62,511 nucleotides of DNA from Isotricha intestinalis (Eukaryota; Ciliophora; Litostomatea; Vestibuliferida; Isotrichidae), in NCBI GenBank assembly GCA_023807065.1, contig JAJJLU010003517.1, forward strand, positions 1 to 62,511, read 5' to 3'. The notes beneath the pieces were generated by a model that was not told the DNA's origin, searched no databases, and saw nothing but the letters and a program-made list of their open reading frames with translations. The position numbers and the translations under genes are program-made. Positions 29,875 to 41,055 of this stretch are shown piece by piece. Each line of letters begins with the position of its first letter. Position 1 is the stretch's first letter.

Positions 29875-32232
29875 TTATATTTTAGTGTTTAACATAATAT
29901 TTAAATTTGAAAAAAGAGAACTTGAGAAATTATGTTTCTTTGAATCTTTATTTGCTTCATCATCATATAAAGATTTAAAATTTTTATCAAGATAAAATTT
30001 TTTACTGTTTATAGTTCCTTTAAAATTAATGTACCTTTCAGATTTAGTTTTGTTTATTTTATCTTCTGAAATATTACTTATTAAAGAATTAGCAATAATA
30101 TTATTTAATCTAATACTTTTTTTCCCTGTGGATTTATTCCCAATAAATCTTAATTTTTTAGGTAAAACATCATGTTGATAAACATCACTAAAATTAATAT
30201 TCCTTTCAAAAGGTTTAACAATTTTAATAGAATCAATAGGAGAAGCTTTAAAAATGCTTTTAATATTGTTTTTTTTATTGATTATTAAAGTATTTAAATC
30301 ATTTCTATTTAAAGGTTTATTTATTGGAATTGTTACTGTAATATTTGTCATATTTTCATTAAAATTTATATTTGAATATACACTTTTATTTTCAAAATGA
30401 ACATTTTTGGACAAATTGTGATATTGATTAAAAGATGATGTTGGCTTTGAATTTATATGATGATTTCTAGTAAAATTTTTAAAATTTTTTTCTGATAAAA
30501 TTAAATCTTTTTCCTTTTTAGAATTAAAATTTAAAAATTTTAATGATGGTAAAGAATCTTTATTTGTTATAAATGCTTTTGTTTTATTTGTTTTTTCATT
30601 GTAAAATTCTGAAAGGGAATTTGATTTTAAATGATTAAAATGTCTTTTTATTTTTTGAGGTATTTCTTTTCTATTTTCTGTTTCACTACCATTTTTTTCT
30701 TCATTTTCACTCAAATATTTATCATAATTATAATTTATATTATTTTCAACTCTAATACTTGCAGATTTTATAGAATTATATATTTGTTTATATAAATATT
30801 TTTTCTTCTTAGCTATAAAATCTAATAAATTAGTCTTTAATTTTTTATCATCAGTTAAATTTAAAATTTTAATAAAATCAAAAACAGAAATTTTTTGAGC
30901 TTCTCCTTTTTCACTAATACATTTGACATAATATAATCTTTTTTTACATTCTAAAGCATCTTCGATTCCAATAACATCTTTATAATTTACAACTCTAATA
31001 AGAGCTTTAAATAATTTATTACTATTTAATAATTTTTCTTCTTCATTTTTAATTTCAGCAAGTGAAATTGTTCTACTATGAGAAGTAATTATTTTTCTAT
31101 TTTTATAAGGGTCAAAAACACAAGGAGAAATTTCTGCATTTTGCAATAAATCATCATATAAATGTTTTAAATCAGTTTCTTTCATTTTTCCATTATCAAT
31201 ACATTTTTTAATTATATTACCATTAGCATTTATAATATAAGAATAAAATGTTTGAATCCAACCAAAACTTAACATTGAATAAGCTTCAAAAGTTCCTTTA
31301 TTAATAACATAAATATAATTACTATCTTCATTTTGTTTATATAAATAATCTCCTTTTGATAAATTTATTTTAGCAAAACCATTAAATAACTTTAACATTA
31401 ATCCAGAATTCCAACTTTGAAATAAAGGATAATCTCTTTTAAAATTATTTAAACTTTTTTCAAGTCTTTTTTGTTCTAATTCCCTAATAATTCTATTATA
31501 ATCACTTTTAGTCAAAGAAATACAATAAGTTTCATCAATAGCTTTAACAGAAGCATTTCTTTTACAATTTTTAATTAAAGCAATTTCTCCGAATGGAAAT
31601 CCTTCACCAAAAATTCCTAATTGTTGATCTTCTTCAATAAAAAAATAAGAAATTTGTTTTAAACTTTGAGCAGTTGAATCTAATTTAAATAATATTTCAA
31701 CATCTATTTTTAAATGGGAATTTTTTTCTAGCATTCTATCATATTTTAAAGTATCTAATTCATGATATCTTACATCATACATTAAATCAGAATATTGTTG
31801 TAATGTCATTTCTTTTCTGTTATATGTTGGTTTATATAAAGCTACTTTACCAGTTAAAACTATATAAAATTTATCACCTTCTTCTCCAAATTTCATTATA
31901 TATTGATTTGGATTATATTTTTCTAAATTTAATAATGAAACTATTTTCTCTGATTTTGCTAATTGATTATCATCTTTTAATTTTTTAAAATATTCTATTT
32001 TTTCACCTAATAAATTTGTTACATGTTTTATTTCTAATTTTGTTCTTTGATTTTTTTCCTTTTTTAATATTTCTATTATATATTCTTCTGGGATTTTTTT
32101 CTTTTGTTTTTCTTTTTCTTCTATTTTTCTTCTTTTTACTGAGTTTCTTCCATTTGATAATATTGACTTTCTAGATATTCTTACTGGAGATAAAATTTCT
32201 ACCTTTCTATTTTCATCACTATTAACTTCCAT
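29875..32232 (-). CDS. Cyclic-nucleotide-binding domain protein
   Basis: The 785-residue protein has a first cyclic-nucleotide-binding fold at about 95-250, with KFGEEGDKFYIVLTGKVAL, a long insertion, and a phosphate-binding cassette FGEIALIKNCKRNASV (214-229) whose Glu and Arg are the ligand-contacting pair expected for cAMP or cGMP. A second, weaker CNBD follows at about 270-330 (KINLSKGDYLYKQNEDSNYIYVINKG) without a clear cassette. The C-terminal 350 residues are Ser/Asn/Lys-rich and disordered. There is no kinase domain or membrane span, so it resembles free PKA-regulatory-like or Popeye-like ciliate proteins, not a channel. It probably senses cyclic nucleotide in the cytosol or cilium. 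It is convergent with the SHIPPO gene (139 bp apart). Stop TAA. Confidence 0.85.
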   Translation of the reverse strand: MEVNSDENRKVEILSPVRISRKSILSNGRNSVKRRKIEEKEKQKKKIPEEYIIEILKKEKNQRTKLEIKHVTNLLGEKIEYFKKLKDDNQLAKSEKIVSLLNLEKYNPNQYIMKFGEEGDKFYIVLTGKVALYKPTYNRKEMTLQQYSDLMYDVRYHELDTLKYDRMLEKNSHLKIDVEILFKLDSTAQSLKQISYFFIEEDQQLGIFGEGFPFGEIALIKNCKRNASVKAIDETYCISLTKSDYNRIIRELEQKRLEKSLNNFKRDYPLFQSWNSGLMLKLFNGFAKINLSKGDYLYKQNEDSNYIYVINKGTFEAYSMLSFGWIQTFYSYIINANGNIIKKCIDNGKMKETDLKHLYDDLLQNAEISPCVFDPYKNRKIITSHSRTISLAEIKNEEEKLLNSNKLFKALIRVVNYKDVIGIEDALECKKRLYYVKCISEKGEAQKISVFDFIKILNLTDDKKLKTNLLDFIAKKKKYLYKQIYNSIKSASIRVENNINYNYDKYLSENEEKNGSETENRKEIPQKIKRHFNHLKSNSLSEFYNEKTNKTKAFITNKDSLPSLKFLNFNSKKEKDLILSEKNFKNFTRNHHINSKPTSSFNQYHNLSKNVHFENKSVYSNINFNENMTNITVTIPINKPLNRNDLNTLIINKKNNIKSIFKASPIDSIKIVKPFERNINFSDVYQHDVLPKKLRFIGNKSTGKKSIRLNNIIANSLISNISEDKINKTKSERYINFKGTINSKKFYLDKNFKSLYDDEANKDSKKHNFSSSLFSNLNIMLNTKI

Positions 32233-32461
32233 ATTTTATTTTTTATGAAAAAATATTATTAAATTATTAAACCCATTACTTAATTAATTTAAATTTCTTT
32301 TAATATAATTAATTATTAAACTCATCTTATTATTTATTGGAATTTATTATGTTAAATAATTTATAGATAAAAAATTATGTTTAATTTTTATAATTTCAGG
32401 TATATTTAATAAAAAAAATTAATTTTAAATATTAATTTATTGTTATTTTCTTTTTTTTTAT

Positions 32462-33487
32462 TTAATTAAAAACATGACTTTCTTTTTCAACAACTTCTTT
32501 AGTAGAACCATCTTCATAAACATATGTAATTTTTGTAATAACTTCAACATTTCTTTTAACAACTTTTTTATTTAAATTAAATTTTTTAACTTGATCAGCC
32601 AAATCATCAAATTCATTTTCATTTTGATTAGCGTTGATATTTTTATTATTTTGTTGATTAACAATTTCATTATATAATTTCTTTTCATCAATATTATTCC
32701 TATAATTTTTAAAATCATCATTTTCCAAACTTAACTTAACAAAAGGACTTTGATTATTATTAACATTAGGGCTTTCTCTTGCTAAACTTAATTCATTAAC
32801 ATTTTGTAAACTTCTATTTTGTTCATCAAAATTATTTCCATCTAAATTTAAATTTACAATAGGATTATTAGATAAATTATTTCCATAATCTCTATTATTA
32901 TTATTATTATTATTACTATCTTTAGGAATAAAATCATATGCAAAATCCATAACACACATTTGATATTCAGTTTGATGAACACCACAAGCGATTCCAATTT
33001 TTTTATAATCAGTTTTGAATAAATTTTCTCTATGAGGTCGATTTTCTTCTCCGTCATCTAAAGTTAAAGAAACAATAACACCCATTTCATCATTAGGTCC
33101 AAAATCAATATTTTCTCCTAAATTATCAATAAAAGTACCATATTTACATATTCTTTCTTCAGGTTCTGTTCCATCAGAACTTTGATATTGTAATAAACCT
33201 TTTGGTCCTATATCTTCAACATGTTCTTTTGCACTTTTAGCTAAATTTTCATCCCATGTTAATGGCTCTAATGGCTTTATACTTTTTAAAAAAGATATTG
33301 CATCATTAAATGCTTCTATCCCTTCTACCATTTGAATTTGAACTTTGTTTGGCTCACTTAATATGTTTGTTGGAATATCGAGGTATTGTTTTAGTTGTTC
33401 TAAATGCTGAGCAAGTTGCTTTGGGTTCATACGAAATTGGTTTATATATTTAAATATTGTTTTGGCTTTTTGATCGTAATTTTCCAT
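32462..33487 (-). CDS. CAP/SCP-domain protein, non-secreted form
   Basis: A CAP domain fills residues 1-190 of 341: FKYINQFRMNPKQLAQHL (helix 1), PLTWDENLAKSAKEHVED (the conserved L-x-W-x-x-x-L-x-x-x-A-x-x-H), GENIDFG and HRENLFKTDYKKIGIACGVH. The His and Glu of the CAP cavity are present. There is no signal peptide, unlike most CAP proteins, which are secreted. A low-complexity Asn-rich linker (including an N run near residue 195) leads to a conserved-looking end, VITKITYVYEDGSTKEVVEK. Plant and animal relatives bind sterols or act in signalling; the role in a protist cytosol is unknown. Stop TAA. Confidence 0.85.
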   Translation of the reverse strand: MENYDQKAKTIFKYINQFRMNPKQLAQHLEQLKQYLDIPTNILSEPNKVQIQMVEGIEAFNDAISFLKSIKPLEPLTWDENLAKSAKEHVEDIGPKGLLQYQSSDGTEPEERICKYGTFIDNLGENIDFGPNDEMGVIVSLTLDDGEENRPHRENLFKTDYKKIGIACGVHQTEYQMCVMDFAYDFIPKDSNNNNNNNRDYGNNLSNNPIVNLNLDGNNFDEQNRSLQNVNELSLARESPNVNNNQSPFVKLSLENDDFKNYRNNIDEKKLYNEIVNQQNNKNINANQNENEFDDLADQVKKFNLNKKVVKRNVEVITKITYVYEDGSTKEVVEKESHVFN

Positions 33488-33697
33488 TTTTTTTAAATTT
33501 TAATTTTTGTTTTTTTTTTAAATGGGAATTTTAATTTATTTATTTTCATTTTTTATTTTTATTATAATTTAATAATTTTATTAAATTTAATTAATTTTAT
33601 TTCTCTTGATTTATTAAAGTGTAAAGTAATAATTTAATAATAATATTATCTTTAATTTGAAAAAAATATCTACATAATAATCATACAATAATTACTA

Positions 33698-36437
33698 TTA
33701 TATAATAGAATTTCCAGTATCTAAACTTTGCCAAGGAGTGATTCCCATTTTATTAATAGCTTTTTCATCAGCTCCTCTTTGAATTAACATATCTGCAATT
33801 TCAAAATTATGGAAAGATAAAGCATAATGTAAAGGAGTATTATAAAATTTATTTTTTGTATTTGGAGTAGCTCCTACATTTAATAAATAATTTACTATTT
33901 GAAAAGAATTACTTTGAACCGCTAAACTTAATAAAGATTCACCTTCATAGTTTTTTGTATCTGGACTTACTTTATATTTTTCAAATGTTTGAACAAAACC
34001 AGGATAATTTCTATCTTTTATATAAAATATTATTTCATCTACATGTGATTTTAAAGATTGAAGTAATTGATATTTTAAATGATTTGCTTTTGTTATCATA
34101 TTTATTTTATTTATTGAAGATTGGAAATTTTTTTGTATTAATTTTTCATGAATAGTTAATGAATTTTTTAAAGTAAATGTTGAAATTCTATTTTTTATAC
34201 GATTTATTTTACTAAATCTAATAAAATAATTATTTTGTTTTAAGGCTTTTTTTAATATATTTTCAATATTTTTTGATTTATCATCTTTTGATACATAATT
34301 TTTGAAATTATTTTGTATTGACTTTCTTCTATTATTAATTTTATTTTTTGGACCTAAATGTTCAAAAGGAAGTCTTAATTTTATATCTCCAATTTTCACT
34401 GAATTTGGTTCAGGAATAATGAAATATTCATAATCTATTTGATGGAAATTTAATATATAATAAAAATCTTTTGCTGGTAAACGCTTTAAAAATGGTATCA
34501 ACTTTGATAAAAATTTATTTTCTTTTAATTTTAGATTATAACTTCTTTTTAATGAACAAGTTTTTATTTGGAAATTGTTAATTATGGTTTTTTTATTTTC
34601 TTTGAGTTGAAAAAAATCATGTTCTAAATATTTTTCTTCTATTTCTTTCATTATATTAACATCAAAATATTTATCATACAAATATTCTCCTGGAAATTCT
34701 TTGCTTATATATCTATAAATTAATTTTAGCTTTTCTTTTTCAAGTTTTTTATTTTCTTTATTTATAAAATAATTTTCAATATTTTTTCTTGAAATAAAAA
34801 ATTTATTTTCTATTTTTTTTAAGGTAGTTTGATATGTTTCTTTTGAAAATTGTTTAACTGTTTTATAATACAAATCTTCTTCTTTTTGAATAAAAAATTT
34901 TGAAAATTTATATATTAAAGTTTTAATTAAAGTATTTTGAATATTCCTTTTATCATTTAACTCATTTATTTTATCTTCAAGATCATTTTCAAATGAAAGT
35001 AAAGTTTTAGATTCTTTAATTGATCTATGTTTTAATTCAATTTTTGAAGATAATAAAGTTTTTAAAAAAAAACTAGCATTTCCACTATTATTTTTTTTTA
35101 CTTTTTCTCCAAAATCATCACTTAAAGAAGATTCTTCTTCACTATCATTTCCACTATGATTATTTAATATTTCTTCTTTTTTCTTTTCTTTTTCTTGAAT
35201 TAAATTATCTTTAATAATAATAGAAACAGAATTTCTCTTTTCTTTTATTTGATTATTATTTCCTAAAATTTGAATATTTAAATTTGATTTTTTGTCTTTT
35301 AAAGAACTTATAGATCTAAACACTTTTTTTTTATTTGAATCACTAATATTACCATTAATATTTTCAGGAATTTTAGATAATTGTTTACTAAATTTATGAA
35401 TAAAAGTTTTTTTCTTTTTAATTTTTCTTCTTTTAAAATTAGGTAAATAATCAATTTGTGTTTTTAAATTACTAAAATCATTACTTCTTTTCTTAAGATT
35501 ATATCTAGAATATTTACTAGGAGATAAATCCAAAGTTTTAGTTCTTGTTTTAAATCTTCTATCAGGAGAAGTATAAACATTAATATTATTATCTTTTTGA
35601 GTTTTAATTTTATTAAAAAAATCTATTGAACCTTTATTACTCATAGAAATTGAATTTTGATTTAAAGATGAATTTGACATTAATGAAGAAGTACTAAAAA
35701 CAGTTTTAAAAGTATCTTCATTCATACTCATAACTTTAACTGGACCACTATTTATATTTCTTGATGAAAAATAGTTATTTTCAAATTCTGGATTTTCTTT
35801 TGGAATATATGTATTTAATTTTATTAAATGATTTCCTGATTTTTTTATATCTTGAATATTTGGACTTTTTTTCCTTAAAAAAAAATGATCTGTTGTTAAA
35901 TTCGCTGAAATTGTATTATTTTGATATAAATTATTTCTCGATAAATTTGGATTATATTTTTTAAACATTGAAGCTGAATTATTATTAATATTATTTTTAT
36001 TTAATAGAGGATGATTTCTTATTGTATTTTCTGATAATAATTTCGTTCTACTTGAAGAATTATGAGTACTTGAAAAAGAATTTTCTGAATTTGAAATAAT
36101 ATTTTCATGATTTATTAAATTTCCATTTGAATATGTATTTGGAACCATTATTTTTTGACTATTTTCCATTTCTTTATGTTCTCTTTTATATTTATTTAAT
36201 GATATTGTTGAATATGATGATGTATTTATAGTTACAAATCTTTCTGTTTTTGTTTTTGCTCTTTTTAATTTATCATTTTTTCCTTGTAATTGTTGAAATT
36301 GTATATATCTTGTATTTTTAAAAGAATTTTTATTTATATTTTTTAAATCATTAAAATTGTGTAAATGATTCGTATGAAGTGTGTTTTTTCTTCTATTGTT
36401 ATATTAAATAAACTTACAAAGTACTTTTTATTTTCAT
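33698..36437 (-). CDS. Ankyrin-repeat protein with a disordered N-terminus and one 25-nt intron
   Basis: The C-terminus carries about three ankyrin repeats: DTKNYEGESLLSLAVQSNSF, NTKNKFYNTPLHYALSFHNF and AINKMGITPWQSL. The central part is Lys-rich helix and the N-terminal half is Ser/Asn-rich disorder. The simple frame starts at 36169, but open coding sequence continues upstream without an ATG until a 25-nt GTAAGT...AATAG intron (36417-36393). Beyond it lies exon 1 with an ATG at 36437-36435 (MKIKSTL before RKNTLHTNHL). Splicing preserves the frame and gives 904 residues instead of 823. Ankyrin repeats mediate protein binding; the partner is unknown. The gene is divergent from the one at 36587. 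Stop TAA. Confidence 0.78.
36393..36417 (-). other. 25-nt spliceosomal intron in the ankyrin gene
   Basis: On the minus strand it runs from GTAAGTTT to ACAATAG. Without it the upstream ATG frame stops at the GTAA overlap (TTG TAA); with it the short first exon joins the long open frame in phase. The 5' site GTAAGT is a perfect consensus. Confidence 0.8.
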
Positions 36438-36586
36438 TTAATTATTTATTGAAAATTAAATATAAAATTAATTATTATAAATCAATTTTTCATATATGGA
36501 AACAAAATCAAATTTTATTTTAATATTTTATTTATTTGAAGTGCGTTCAATAAAATAATTTATAAATTTTTTATTGATAAATAAAA

Positions 36587-37981
36587 ATGAGAAGATATAG
36601 TTATTTATTAAGAAAAGTTTATAAAGACGAAAATAAAGCAAGACAAAAACAGGAACACAAATTAAATCATACTAAAAAACTAAAAAAATTATTTTTTAAT
36701 TTTCGAAGAAGAGCTGCAACAAATTTTAGAAATAAATATTCGAATCCATATATGATTAAAACAATTGCATCAGAAGACAGATTATCAATAAAACCTGAAA
36801 ATATACCAACATATTTTGGTTATTATAAAATTATTAAATTATGTAATAAAGTTCCTTGTCATTTATACACACAATATAAAGAAAATACAATATATTCAAG
36901 TAATCTTATTGAATATATTCCAAAATTTTATACTTTATATGAATCAGAATTATTAATTAAATATTCTGCATATAGTATTTGTATCTTTCTTTCAAATTTA
37001 TTTCCTTTAGGAAAAGAATTTGAAAATTATTTATCATTTTATAAAATAAAAATAAATACTATAAATAAGCAAAATTTAAAAAAAGCATTGGGATTTAAAA
37101 AACAAGAAAAAAAAGTAATAAATCCATTTATTTTATTAAATCTAAAACCTCCAGTTCCACCAAATTTTTTAAATTCAATAGATTTTGATAAAAGTTCATT
37201 AGATTCAAGTGATGAAGAAAATGAAAATGGGAATAAAAAGAAAAAAAATAAAAACAAAAGACAAAGTGATTCAATTGCTTCTATAGAACATTTAACAGTA
37301 AAAATAAAGAAAATAGAACATAGAAAAAGATTAGAAGAATCAAGAAAAAAATTAATAATGATTGATGCTGGAAAAAAAAGAGAAAAAGATTTAATTGAAG
37401 AATTTAAAAATTCAAGATTAAATAAAAAATATGTAAGAATGAGAACATTAAAAATTCCAAAAAGACATTTAATTTCATTAGAGACAAAAAGAATGGAAAA
37501 TGAAGAAGAAGAAAAAGAAGAAGAAGAAGAAGAAGAAGAAATTAATCATTTTAAATTTAAAAGTACTTTTGATTTTATTACAAGTATTAAAGAAAAAGAA
37601 AAATATGAACATTCAAAAACAGAAATAATAAAAGATTGTATTAAATTAATGTCTCATCCAAAAAAAAGAATATATAAAATTAATTATCCTCAAAAAATTA
37701 TGGAAGGACATTATAAAACTATTTCTCAAGATGTAATTGGAATTAATGATATTTGTGATGATGAAAAAAGACTATTTTCTAATGCAAAAACTAATTTATT
37801 ATTGACTAAAGTTAAAAAAAGAAAAGATTTTGAAGAAAATAAAATGAGAAAAAGTTTAGGTATTGATTCTTTAATTACTTGTCCTAATATTTATTCTGAT
37901 AATCCTTATAAAAATAATCATAATTCTTTGAGTTATCGAAGTAAATTTAGATTGAGAAAAAATTTCAAAACAATTTTTTAA
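36587..37981 (+). CDS. Unknown charged protein
   Basis: A 464-residue product with no family I recognise. The basic N-terminus (residues 1-60) is followed by a more globular, aromatic-rich stretch (about 75-180, with TYFGYYKIIKLCNKVPCHLY) that is the best candidate for a folded domain. Then come a Ser/Asp/Glu acid patch, a helical Lys/Glu region and a run of mostly Glu codons (37500-37540). The last 80 residues are basic. There is no membrane span or signal peptide. Divergent from the ankyrin gene, with only 149 bp between the two starts, so expression may be linked. Stop TAA. Confidence 0.55.
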   Translation: MRRYSYLLRKVYKDENKARQKQEHKLNHTKKLKKLFFNFRRRAATNFRNKYSNPYMIKTIASEDRLSIKPENIPTYFGYYKIIKLCNKVPCHLYTQYKENTIYSSNLIEYIPKFYTLYESELLIKYSAYSICIFLSNLFPLGKEFENYLSFYKIKINTINKQNLKKALGFKKQEKKVINPFILLNLKPPVPPNFLNSIDFDKSSLDSSDEENENGNKKKKNKNKRQSDSIASIEHLTVKIKKIEHRKRLEESRKKLIMIDAGKKREKDLIEEFKNSRLNKKYVRMRTLKIPKRHLISLETKRMENEEEEKEEEEEEEEINHFKFKSTFDFITSIKEKEKYEHSKTEIIKDCIKLMSHPKKRIYKINYPQKIMEGHYKTISQDVIGINDICDDEKRLFSNAKTNLLLTKVKKRKDFEENKMRKSLGIDSLITCPNIYSDNPYKNNHNSLSYRSKFRLRKNFKTIF

Positions 37982-38076
37982 GTATTTTATTTATTTTATT
38001 ATTTATTAAAATTAATAATATATGGTTAAAAACTGAAAATTAGTTTTTTAATAATTATAATATTATATATAAATTT

Positions 38077-40033
38077 TTATAATTTTACATAGTAATCATA
38101 TAAAATTTTTTTATTTTTAAATGAAAGTGTTTCAAATAATTTTGTTCCTCTTATAATAAAATCATTTAATGATATTTTATTATTTTCATAATTATCAAAA
38201 ATTGGAGTTATTATAATCATAATTTGAATTGGAATTTTCTTTGATTCTTCATTTATTATATCAATAAAACCTTTATTTTCTGTATCTAAAATTAAAAAAA
38301 TTTTTTTCAATATATTTAATGTATCTTTATTTAATATTTCCTTTTTTTGTTCTTCACTATATTTTTGATTATTATTATATGAATCTTGAGATTTTATATG
38401 TTTAATATCTAAAAATTTATTTATATTTTTTCTTTGTTTTGTGTTATTTATTTTATTTTCTTTACTTAACATTCTTTGTGTATATGAATTTCTTTTTTTA
38501 TGAAAAATTTGATAATTTTTGTTTTTAAAAGGAGAAAAACCTTTAAAGGAAATATTACTTTTTTTAAAATCAAAAATATTATTATTAACATTTATTGGAG
38601 TTGAAAATGTAGGAGAAAAAGAATAATTTTTAGTTCTTTTATCAATATCTAAATTTAATTTATTAGATTTTTTTTTAAGTAAAGAATTTTTATTTTTTCT
38701 TTCAGATTTTGATTTATTTGTTGAAGTAATATATTTTTTATGATATTTTTCAATTGAAAAAGATTTTTTTAAATTATGTGCTTGAATCAAAGTTTTATTA
38801 TTATTAATATTTGAACTTAAATTATTTTGATTATTTCTTTGAATTAAATTTGGAGATGTTCCTTTCACAAAAAACGCAGTTTCATCATTAATTTTATTTT
38901 GATATACTTCATCTAAAACATTACAATTATTTAAATAATTTTCAAAATCATTTTTATTTTTTGAAAAATTTAATTTTTGACTTTGGTTAAATAAACTTTT
39001 GTTAACTTTATTATGTTTTTCTAATAAATATTTTTTCTTTGAATTTATTGAATCATTAGAAATTAAATTATAATGTTTGTGATTATTCCAAGAATTAAAT
39101 AAATGTTTTTCAGAAGTGATTTCATAATTTTCTCTAAATTTTTTACTATTTATATTTTTATCATTTTCTTTTTTCATTTTATTAAAATCACCTTTAATGC
39201 AACTATTAGAATGACTTAATAATTTTTTCTGAAAATTATTAAAAAAATTTTCATAAGAAAAAATTTTTTTTCTAGCTTGATAAAAATCAAAATTATCATT
39301 TATATTTCTCTCTTCATTTTCTCTTCTCATTCTACCTTTTGTACTCATATTTCTTTTTTTATTAATAATAGCAGAAAAAGCATTTTTACTTTTTTGAAAA
39401 ATATCATTATTGTTGTTTTTATTATTTTCTTTCAAAGAGTTTTCTAATTCTAATTCTAAATCTAAATTAAATTTTCCTCCATTTTCTTCTTCATTATTAA
39501 TAAATTTTCCAAAACTATCATTTTCTTCAAAATCAATTCTTCCTTTTGTTCCACTTAAATCTATTTTTCCATCAGCTAATTTACTATTATTATTTAAATC
39601 TATGATTTGAATATCTTTTTGATTTTCATTTTCTAAAATATCATTTAATACACTATTATTTATTTTCTTTTTAACATTTGATTTTTCTACACTTTGAGTA
39701 TAATATTCTTCATCAACTTCTTCCATTTTCTAAATTATTTTCTAAAAATTTATTATTATTATTTGAATCTATATTAGGAATATCTTTTACTAAATTTACT
39801 ATTTCATTGGTTAAATATGATAAAGAAGAAAAATCTAAATTGTTTCTTTTACAAAATTCATAAGCTAATTCTTCTGGTTTTGAATTTGAAAATATTTTAA
39901 TATTTTCACTTTTTCCTTTTTCTAATTCTACTGTCATTACATAAATTGGTTCTTCTATTTTTTTAATTTCTTGAGGAAAAAATTTAGTTTTTGAATTTTC
40001 TTGACTGAAGTTTTCATTTTCATTATAATTCAT
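38077..40033 (-). CDS. EF-hand-like protein split across two frames
   Basis: Two overlapping frames probably form one gene. The 5' part (40033-39713, 106 residues) holds a small alpha/beta domain (PIYVMTVELEKGKSENIKIF then LAYEFCKRNNLDF), a ubiquitin-like pattern found at the N-terminus of many ciliate proteins as I recall it. The 3' part (39726-38077, 549 residues) is a long Asn/Lys/Ser disordered region ending in a degenerate EF-hand pair (IFLILDTENKGFIDI and IFDNYENNKISLNDF), a layout common behind that N-terminal domain. The frames differ by one base near 39740-39713. Either a single-base indel separates them, or a 31-nt GT...AG intron (39717-39687) with a non-consensus GTTGAT donor joins them in phase. 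The first EF loop keeps D-x-E-x-K-G spacing, so calcium binding is possible. Stop TAA. Confidence 0.6.
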
Positions 40034-40095
40034 TAATTTAAAAACAAAATTTATTTTTTAAAGAATAAATATATATATAAAATATAATAATAACA

Positions 40096-40815
40096 ATGTC
40101 ATTGAATGAAGAATCTCAGAATTCTAATTCAAAAATACCTATTATTGAAAATATTAATGATAATGAAATTGAAATTTTTAATGATAATGAAAAAAAAGAA
40201 TTAAATCAAAATAATAATTTTGATAATATGCTTGAAAAATTCAATTTTCCTTCTTTTAATAATTCTTTAAATAAATTTTTTGATAAGGATTTTAAGAAAA
40301 ATAATTTTGAAGAACATATAACAATTCATGAAATAATTCCGAATACAATTTTTAGTAGTTCTTTTATTACTCAAAGTAAAGAAAATGAAAATGGGGAAAT
40401 TGAGAAAGAATTATATAAATCTCAATCTATTAAACATTATAGTAATGATGGACATTTTATTAAAGAAATGCAAGAAGCTTATAAAAATTTTTTAAGTGGA
40501 ATTGAAAAAGTTTCTCATTTAAGAATTTTAGATGAAAAAGGACATAAATTTATTAAAGAAAGAAACAGAAATACAGGAGAAATTAAAGAAAAAAATATTT
40601 TTAAGAATTTAAAAGAAGATGAATTAGATAAATTTAATGTATTTTATAATAATTATAGAAATAAAATTCAATTTCAAAAATATTATAACTTTCTTAAAGA
40701 TGATAATTTCAAAAATAGATTTGATTTATGGAATGGATATTCTATTAATAAAGTTTCTCAAAATAGAATTAAATGTTTAATAGACGAGTTAATTGGAGAT
40801 AGTATTAAATTTTAA
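40096..40815 (+). CDS. Myeloid leukemia factor (Mlf) family protein
   Basis: The 239-residue protein has a disordered acidic N-terminus and the Mlf core at about 85-190: SSSFITQSKENENGEIEK, an aromatic/charged stretch, then GIEKVSHLRILDEKGHKF and RNRNTGEIKEKNIFKNL. These match the SSS...G-x-x-K...D-S-x-x-x-x-K-x-x-x-x-x-x-x-x-x-R-G-x-x-x-x-K-x-R-N/x-x-T-G-E pattern of Mlf1/Mlf2. Family members bind chromatin and chaperone complexes and shuttle between nucleus and cytoplasm; what this one does in a ciliate is unknown. Divergent from the EF-hand gene, 62 bp apart. Stop TAA. It is the last intact gene before the decayed block. Confidence 0.75.
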   Translation: MSLNEESQNSNSKIPIIENINDNEIEIFNDNEKKELNQNNNFDNMLEKFNFPSFNNSLNKFFDKDFKKNNFEEHITIHEIIPNTIFSSSFITQSKENENGEIEKELYKSQSIKHYSNDGHFIKEMQEAYKNFLSGIEKVSHLRILDEKGHKFIKERNRNTGEIKEKNIFKNLKEDELDKFNVFYNNYRNKIQFQKYYNFLKDDNFKNRFDLWNGYSINKVSQNRIKCLIDELIGDSIKF

Positions 40816-41055
40816 TAACATACTATTTATGAAATAAAATATATTAATTAATTAATAATTAAATATATATACTTTTTTAATTATAATAATATTTATTATT
40901 GATTGATAAAATAATAAATAAATTTAAATTTTACATATTATTTTCATTTAAATATTGATTTATAAAAAAAAATAAACAAGAAAATAAAAAAAAAAAAAAA
41001 ACAAATACATTTAAATACTAAAAACCTCTCATTAAAAAAATATATATATAAAAAA

